From: Sanguinoderma infundibulare
Lineage: Eukaryota > Basidiomycota > Agaricomycetes > Polyporales > Polyporaceae
DNA: 64,000 bases
Reading direction: 5' to 3'
Assembly: GCA_032821775.1 (NCBI GenBank)
Contig: JAVLRN010000001.1
Coordinates: 2,728,001 to 2,792,000, forward strand
A program made the position numbers and the translations under genes. How positions within the stretch are numbered: position 1 is the stretch's first letter; the number at the start of each line of letters is the position of its first letter. Under the pieces are notes generated by a model. It was not told the origin of the DNA, searched no databases, and was given only the letters and a program-made list of their open reading frames with translations. This document shows positions 57,210 through 64,000 of the stretch, one piece after another.

Positions 57210-59608
57210 CATTGGGCCAAGGAGACGGACAACGGCATCACTGTTCCCAGCTCGAACTTGTCCTTCACCAATGGTATCATAAGCCCCGCTGGGACCCGCA
57301 CGATCTCGTAGTGCTCCTTGGGCAGACCAAATTCAAAGCGTTCCAATAGCTCAGCCGCCAGAGCTTGCATCTCGATCAATCTGCGAGGATGGGGTAAGTC
57401 GGGGGAACATCAATGTCCATCGCTTGCCTGTGACTTACGAGAATCTCCACCTGGCCCGGTGAAGCCGAAGTCAAATCACAATCCACAAAGCGGTCATTGA
57501 TGTACTCACCCAATGCATCCTCTGATACCAGCGCCTGAGGACTGTGGTTAGCTTCGGCATTCAACGCAAACGCGACCATTACTCTTACCGAAGCTCATTC
57601 TGCGTTAGAAGTGCAGTGTTAGATCTCGCCCACACTAACGAAGATGGGAACAGGCTCACACGTTGGCGAACATACCGACTCTGATTTGTTTAGTCGGGTC
57701 TATATCCAAGAAGCGGTCGGGGTTCCAAGTATCGGCATCGTTTCCCCAAACCGATTGAAGCCTGGTCGTGGTCGTTCGTTAACGCACGATGCCTTTTCAA
57801 TGCCATAAGGATATCTTGCCTGTTATAGCCGCATAGAGACAAACATATCCATTGGCGTGCGCGAATGGGAATGGAGTGGATTGTCTCCCCGGTGGCCGAG
57901 ATGATGGGTTCCGACAAGGGGAGGACGTCATCGTTCTGGGCCTCCCGCCACAAGTTGAAGACGATGGGGTGGAAGCGAAGCGTTTCCTGCGAACAGCAAG
58001 ATGAGAGCGTCAAACTAACATCTAATAAACGAGACCGTACCTTGATAGCATTCATCACGAATCTCATAGAGTCGAGGTCGTCGATCGTGAACCTCGTATC
58101 GCCGCGAGCTAGAACGTTAGCGCGGGTGGCCCTGATCTCTTCACGCATCTTAGTCTGGTACTCGGGACGCTTCGCCAGTTCCCAGAGCATCCAGGAGAGG
58201 GTGCTCGCAGTTGTTTCGTGACCAGCGAACGTAAGGGTTTGCATTTGAGCGGTCACCTCGGCGTCAGTGAGTCGAGTCTTCGGATTTGCCGACAAGTTAG
58301 CTTTTACTAACGATGGACACAACGTCAAATCGGGGTCGATATATGAGGGGAGTGGCACTCCTGCTCACCCAAAACGCTCATGACGTCCTTCCCCTCCTTG
58401 GAGGCATCGTTTGTGAGTTCATTAAGGATCTGACCGGACACATCCTTGATCACAGTATTCGTGCGCCGAATGTGATGATGCTCCTTGGTGGGGGTGTATT
58501 CCACAAATGACAGCAATGAATCGGGAAGATAGTTCCACATCGACCGCCAGAGGACAAGCCACTTCGATGGATGCAGTGCCGTCTTGATGCTTGGACAGGT
58601 TTAGTATGCCACAAGCTGGGGGCTAACATGCGGCGTGGACCCACAAGAGATTGTTGTACACGCTCGACAAGCGGTCATTCCTCTGGTCGAGAGCGCCATA
58701 GTCGTAGGCGAATGCGGCTAAATGGCCTTATTAGCGAACCAATGCGGGTATAAAGATGAGAGGTTAGTACCTTGTCCAATGATATCTAAAGTCGTCCTCG
58801 CGAGCCATTTGTTCACGAACACGGTCTTGTCAGATGAATCGAGAACTTCCGTCTTCCATTTGTCGCACATCTATTCAATCGCCGGCCTGGGCATCAGGTG
58901 TGCCGAACGAGTAGAGGGCGTAAAATACTGACCTTGGTTCCAATATCCTGGAACAACGTAAGGAAAGTCCGCAGTTGAGGAGCGCTGAAGGCGGGATTCA
59001 TGATCTTCCGATGGCGTTGATGCACCTGACCTGGATCAAGGTAAGGCTCACAAAATGACTCTGAGATACCCGTGTTGCTTACCCTGCACAGTGACGATCC
59101 CAGGGCCCAAAAACATTCTGGTCATCTCAGTGTGGTCCCGACGCTTGGCGTAGTTGTAGCCCGACTTGTGGAAAATATGTTGGATGACCTAAATGATACA
59201 ATCGTTGGTATGCTCCGAAAGACAGTCGTGCTGTTCACGCACTTTGGGGTCTGCACTCATCAGCACCTGGGTCTGCGGTGAGAGCAGTCATTCAATTCTT
59301 GAGGCCAACGTCCTTGGGAACGAATCTCACCCCTAGATGACTGGCAGTACGCCATGTAGCGCCGTACTCCTTCATCCACCTAAAGTCATGCTCCCCGACC
59401 TCTTTCTGACGGACGGTTGCAAGATCATGACCTACAACAGTTCCGTCAATCGCCACCAGAGCAGGTATACTGCCTGAACTCGCATACCAAACACCCATGA
59501 AGGAGACGGGGGGCCTCTGATGTGTGATAAGGACCTGTAACGGCGACGGAAAGCGGCCACGAGGGCAGCTATGAGGATGAGAACAGGGACGAGGAGGAGG
59601 ACCTGCAT
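57210..59608 (-). CDS. Cytochrome P450 monooxygenase
   Basis: Heme-thiolate monooxygenase anchored in the ER membrane. The start at 59608 gives MQVLLLVPVLILIAALVAAF then RRRYRSLSHIRGPPSPSW, a membrane helix, basic stop-transfer and proline hinge. Landmarks that follow are the I-helix LTFAGHETTASTLSW, ELAKRPEYQTKMREE, the K-helix ETLRFHP, the NPDRF segment and the heme loop FGAGIRGCIGWRFSLIEMQ. It ends FEFGLPKEHYEIVRVP, then GLMIPLVKD and a tail to the stop at 57210. The heme loop is spread over exons of 11 nt (57589-57599), 25 nt (57510-57534) and 12 nt (57439-57450). More than ten introns in all; several upstream boundaries are not resolved. The CYP family and substrate cannot be named. No other secondary-metabolism gene lies beside it. 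Confidence 0.9.
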
Positions 59609-60862
59609 GCGAGCGCGCTTATGGGAGGGGTTGCAACCGTGAGTGAAGAGGATTCCCGAGCTGAGGTCTGCGGTTTCTTTTATAGCACCGATTGTCATAT
59701 GATGACCGTGCCAGCATGACCTAGCGACGACTTCCGTGGCAACTTCGGGAGACCCGATTATCTATGGAGATCGTATACATTGCATCGGCATGGGCCTGGT
59801 GCGTGCATCCCGACGGGTCGAAGAAGCAACATGAGATGGCCGAAGCCGACCTGTCAGGTAGAACGGCTTGTGAGGGCCGGAGATAGTGAGGATCGGGTAT
59901 TACAACTGAACAGACACACTGACGACCACGATTACGAAGGCCCACCTGAACTCTGTATTGATGAATCTCGCAGCACCTTGCTGACGTCGAATAAACTCAG
60001 GTGACTCCCACACCGCGCACGATATCTTACACATTTTGCGGCTATGCAGGAAGAAGGTAGAATACCATATTGATTGGAGGGCGAACTGTCAGTGTTTTGG
60101 TCATGCTGAGCTTCCAGCTCCGAAGAACGTACACTGCGAGTATAGAGGGCCCCGGTGAAGTCTTCATGAAAGTCAGATGGACGAGGAGCTAGACCCAAGT
60201 TGAGTGAGCGGCGACCTCTTTGAACTGGCAAGGGAGCAATAAAAGGAAAACACTCACGGGTGGATCGTCGCGGAGTAGCCATAGAACCATTGGTGGACGG
60301 ACCGCGGGCCCAACGGCGCCCGTATGAGGGGTCGACATTCACGTCATCGGCCCATCTCATCCGCGTCCGAGGGAGTGTTGCGAGGTGTTGCTCTGCAATA
60401 AGCATCCTCGTGTAGCGATAGTAACCTTAAGGAGGGCCATCTTGTCATTTGATTAACGGATGACTCAGGCTTTCTCCTAGATTGGAGGAAGGGCTGCATA
60501 TGCGGGCGAGAAGAGGCTAAGCAGTGCAAAAACACGACAGTCATCCTTTCAGGGAACAGTACGGGCAAGCTGACTTGCACGAGCTTTCCCATGTTTCTCC
60601 TGGACGAGCACGTGGCCATCACACTCGGCGCCTCTCGAGCGGACACGGTGCGTCGTCGGCCACGACTTGGACGTGCATTCAGCATTCACTGGCTGCGAGC
60701 CCGGCTTTCCTCTTCCCCTTCGGCCTTGGCCAGCTGCCTGATTTCAGACGTGTCGAAATTGTCTGTTATTACGCAGGACATCCTCCTCCGTACTGCGGCT
60801 GCTCCTAGTCAAGTCGAGATCGCACAAACACAAGCTCGGGCCACCACTTCCACCCCGTCACG
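59609..60862. other. Intergenic, divergent, 1.25 kb
   Basis: Promoters of the P450 and VPS18. A minus-strand open frame of 157 codons at 59932-60405 has no recognisable domain, no supporting splice sites and unremarkable composition; I do not call it a gene. Confidence 0.5.
59677..59684 (-). promoter_or_regulatory. TATA box of the P450 gene
   Basis: TATAAAAG on the minus strand, about 70 bp upstream of the ATG at 59608. An in-frame ATG at 59698 lies upstream of it and is therefore unlikely to be the start. Confidence 0.6.
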
Positions 60863-63800
60863 ATGTTTGACGACTGTAAGTCCATCGTAGGCTATTCCAT
60901 TGTTACAAGGTGTGTTGACAAGCCATTCAGACGTAGAACACGCTTCTGCCCCGGTACCAGGTTCGTCCCGGGGTCCTCTTCCCCCGCTCCAGTACGAAGG
61001 ATTCGAGCCTTCGCCGTACGACCAGGTCGATTCCAGGGCAGACATCTTCCAGGTGAGAACACAAGTCGATTCGGGTTGTTTGCCGTTCTTAACATCTCAC
61101 ACAGGATCAAGTGGATTCAGCCCCCCCTGCCGCCCCGATATTCCAGCTCGGCGAAGTCCAATGCCCTCTCTCCGCCCCCCTTGTCTCCCTTGTTGTGTCT
61201 TCCGACTCCCTATACATGGGTTTAGCCAACAACCTCATCATCCAGATCGAGCTCTCCCGAGCAGAACAGTTCATCCGTATCCAAATACCCCGGAAGTCGA
61301 ACGAGTTCACTATCCACAAGCTCTTCCTTGATCCCTCCGGCCGACATTTACTCGTCACATCCGTCCAGGGAGAGAATTGGTACTTCTACAGAGGTTGGAA
61401 GAAGCCTAGGCAAATGAAGAGCTTCAAGATGATCATAGAAAGCGTCGCGTGGAACAAAGCTGCTCTCTTGTCCTCCTCCCACTCAACTTCTACACGCGAA
61501 ATACTCATTGGCGCAAGGAACGGGACGATCTATGAGGCTGTTCTGGACGCCGAGGAAGACTTTTTCAAGTCGCAAGAGAGGTATCTCCAGCCCGTTTTCA
61601 CGCTTCCCGAGCGCCATCCGGTGACTGGCTTGAAGTTCGATATGTTTCCTCCTCTCGAACCCAAGAGAGCGCTTGTATTGGTAACAACCGCTACTCGGAT
61701 CTATCAGTTTGTCGGCATTCCAGACAGGAGATCCGAGGATGGCGGGCGAGTGTTCTCTGCTTTGTTTGGCAGCTACCGAGACACCGCGCCGAGTAAGCAC
61801 GCTTTCATGCATACCATCCACTAAACATCTAACGTCTCGAAGAGATTGTGGAACTGCCTGGCAATACGGAGTACTCCGAGTTGCATGTCTACACTTCGAA
61901 TGCTGACCAGGCGTACGCTCTGCCAAGAACGGCGGCCTGGATGAATGGTAGGCAAAGCACTGTCTTCGTTCTCCTGTCGAAACTCAAGTTCACCCAGCCG
62001 CTGGCATCTATCACGGCAATCTTGACTTCGAGTCGAATTCGGACGACCTGATTGACAGTGCCCAGCTGCTTCCGTATCCTGCCCTGGTCGCTTCGCCGTC
62101 TTTATCGCCAACTCGGCAGAATACTTCTCAGAATGCGATGCCGATCTCCATGTCCTTGACCGAGTTCCACTTCCTCTTGCTATATCGAGATCGCGTATTG
62201 GGTATCTCGAATCTCAACGAACAGCTTGCGTACGAGGAGCTATTGCCTTTGGTGCGCACAAACGGATCATTTCGAAATGATCTTTCGCGCTAAACGCCTC
62301 TTCCAGAAACCCAACGAGCAAGTACGAGGGCTGACTGCGGACCCGGTGCGCAAGACATATTGGGTGTACACCGACCAGTCAATATGGGAGATCGGTGTCA
62401 CCAACGAACGCCGAGACGTATGGAAGATCTATCTTGACAAGGGCAAGTTTGACGCTGCACTTCAGTATGCTAATGTATGTCTAAGAAGTGATATTATATG
62501 CGGTTGCTGACCTTAACTCAGAGCGCGCCGCAAAGAGATAAGATCATGTCCGCACAAGCCCGGGCGTTCTTCAACGAAGCACGCTACTTCCAGGCGGCCC
62601 AATGCTACGCTCAATGCTCGATATCATTCGAGGAGGTTACCCTTCAGTTTTTGGACGTCGGGGAACGAGATGCTCTTCGTTCATACCTGATTTCGCGCCT
62701 TGAGCGGACACGGAAGACTGTAGGTCATCTACAGCTAAGAGAACCACCGTAGTTCTTACCCCATTCCCAGGATCTCTCCCAACGGATGATGCTTGCGACA
62801 TGGCTTGTCGAGTTTTACCTCAGCAAATGCAACGAGCTCGATGACTTGGTCGCTTCCGAGTCCGTATCGCAGGATGTTGACAACCTGCTCGCTGAGCGTG
62901 CAATGCTCGAGGATGACTTGAGGCATTTCTTTGAGACGTACAAGGTCGGTTCATCTTATGAGAGTCTCTTAGCGCGGGATCTGCTTACAAGTCTCTTGCA
63001 GGCAAACCTCGACCGGAAGACTGTCTACGAGTTGATCCAAGGCCATGGCCGTACCGACATGTATCTTCACTATGCTACAGTGGTCGGCGACTTTGTGCGA
63101 GTCGTTGAACATTGGGTCATGGAGGAGGAATGGACGAAGGCCATCGATGTCGTCAACCGGCAGGTTCGCACTCGTTACCGCCTTCAATTTGCTCACCTAA
63201 CATACTTCTTCAGTCGGATCTCGAGCTCTACTACCGATTTGCATCCGTTCTCATGCGGCACGCACCCAAAGAGACTGTCGACTCGTGGCTTCGTCAGCGA
63301 TCACTCGACCCTCTCCGGCTTATTCCTGCCATCCTTCGGCTACAGCATGCACCTCGCGACCCGCTATCACCCAATCATGCTGTGCGGTATCTCAACCACG
63401 TCATATTCGAGCAGGGAAACACTTCCCCTACAATCCACAACTTGATGATTACCTTCTATGCGTCTACTCCCATGTTATCTTCTGCTGCCTCAACCACATC
63501 AACAAATCACCCGGAAGATGATGGGCCACTGTTGCGCTTCCTGTCAACGGCGCCATCCGATCCGCTCACTGGAAAGCCGTACTACGACCTTGACTACGCG
63601 TTGCGGCTCTGCAAGCAGGGAGGCCGGACCCAGCCGTGTGTCCACATCTACTCGAAGATGGGCTTGTGGGAGAACAGCGTTGACCTTGCGCTCGAGAAGG
63701 GCGATCTGGAGCTTGCGAAAATCAACGCTGATATGCCAGAGGACGACGACCAGCTTAGGAAGAAGCTCTGGCTCAAGATCGCCAAGTATGTCGTGCAAGA

Positions 63801-64000
63801 CAAGCAAGACATCAAAATGTACGTTTCCACATCTATCGCGTTAGACCCACATCCTTCACGTTCATCTTCTGTGGGAATCTCAATGTTTCTTGCTTTCCAT
63901 CCATCATCATGACTGACAGTTGTGATATATCAGGGCGATGGGCTTCCTCGAGAACACCGATCTGCTCAAGATCGAAGACATCCTGCCGTTCTTCCCCGAC
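60863..64000 (+). CDS. VPS18: Vps18 / Pep3, HOPS and CORVET core subunit (3' end missing)
   Basis: Core subunit of the tethering complexes that drive endosome and vacuole fusion. The start MFDDY spans the first intron and leads to an N-terminal beta-propeller (Pep3/Vps18 domain): VSSDSLYMGLANNLIIQIEL, FLDPSGRHLLVTS, ILIGARNGTIYEAV, RALVLVTTATRIYQFVG and LTEFHFLLLYRDRVLGISN. Helical clathrin-heavy-chain-like repeats follow: DVWKIYLDKGKFDAALQYA, QARAFFNEARYFQAAQCYA, LATWLVEFYLSKCNELDD, WTKAIDVVNR and KMGLWENSVDLALEKGD. The window ends in GFLENTDLLKIEDILPFFPD, just before the expected C-terminal RING domain, so roughly the last 150-200 residues are outside. Confidence 0.94.

Noticed and set aside
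59932..60405. 157-codon minus-strand frame in the P450/VPS18 spacer
   Set aside because: No domain, no TATA box or splice context, and no similarity I can recall.
57210..60862. Secondary-metabolite cluster around the P450
   Set aside because: The neighbours are a PP2C phosphatase and VPS18, and no synthase, transferase or transporter of that kind lies next to it.

Overview
The window is nuclear DNA from a filamentous basidiomycete fungus, most likely an agaricomycete. The grounds are a GC-rich, gene-dense layout, genes broken by many 45-70 bp introns with GTRNGT donors and YAG acceptors, and a gene set combining a CSL-family transcription factor, a Zn2Cys6 regulator, a microsomal P450, a sugar transporter and small secreted proteins. 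The species cannot be named from the sequence. I support 28 protein-coding genes. The first (septin) is cut at its 5' end and the last (VPS18) at its 3' end. I found no tRNA, rRNA, CRISPR array or recognisable transposon. Almost all genes had to be assembled by hand from exons, and many joins were checked for reading phase; where a join is uncertain I say so.

Region by region. 1-8.2 kb, all plus strand: CDC3-type septin, MTR10-type importin, succinyl-CoA ligase alpha and an acyl-CoA-binding/ankyrin protein. 8.4-8.8 kb, minus: mitochondrial ribosomal protein bS16. 10.3-10.8 kb, plus: a small secreted cysteine-rich protein, flanked on each side by more than 1.2 kb in which I see no gene. 12.1-19.0 kb, minus: importin alpha, a D-2-hydroxyacid dehydrogenase and proteasome subunit RPN2; RPN2 shares a 245-bp divergent promoter with COX13 (plus). 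20.4-22.5 kb: a small KEX2-processed, probably GPI-anchored protein diverges from RPE1. 22.8-42.1 kb, all minus: PWP2, a GT32-like glycosyltransferase, a CSL transcription factor, an unknown protein, a TMEM198/DUF4203-like membrane protein, a mitochondrial DEAD-box-like helicase and a sugar transporter. 42.3-48.4 kb, alternating strands: a MIM2-like protein, a PPR protein, a PPIL2-type U-box cyclophilin and VPS20. 48.7-59.6 kb: Zn2Cys6 factor (minus), gamma-glutamyltranspeptidase-like enzyme (plus), PP2C phosphatase (minus) and cytochrome P450 (minus). 60.9-64.0 kb, plus: VPS18.

How the genes relate. There is no obvious biosynthetic or mobile cluster. About seven products are probably mitochondrial (succinyl-CoA ligase, bS16, COX13, helicase, MIM2-like, PPR, perhaps the PP2C). 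Two act in nuclear import (MTR10, importin alpha) and two in endosome/vacuole traffic (VPS20, VPS18). These look like ordinary scattered housekeeping genes.

The most unusual signal is in gene structure. Several genes place invariant catalytic or metal-binding motifs across micro-exons: 5 nt in the Zn2Cys6 factor, a run of 11, 25 and 12 nt in the P450, 13 nt in RPE1 and 14 nt in the GGT-like gene. The zinc cluster also has an unusually long final loop.
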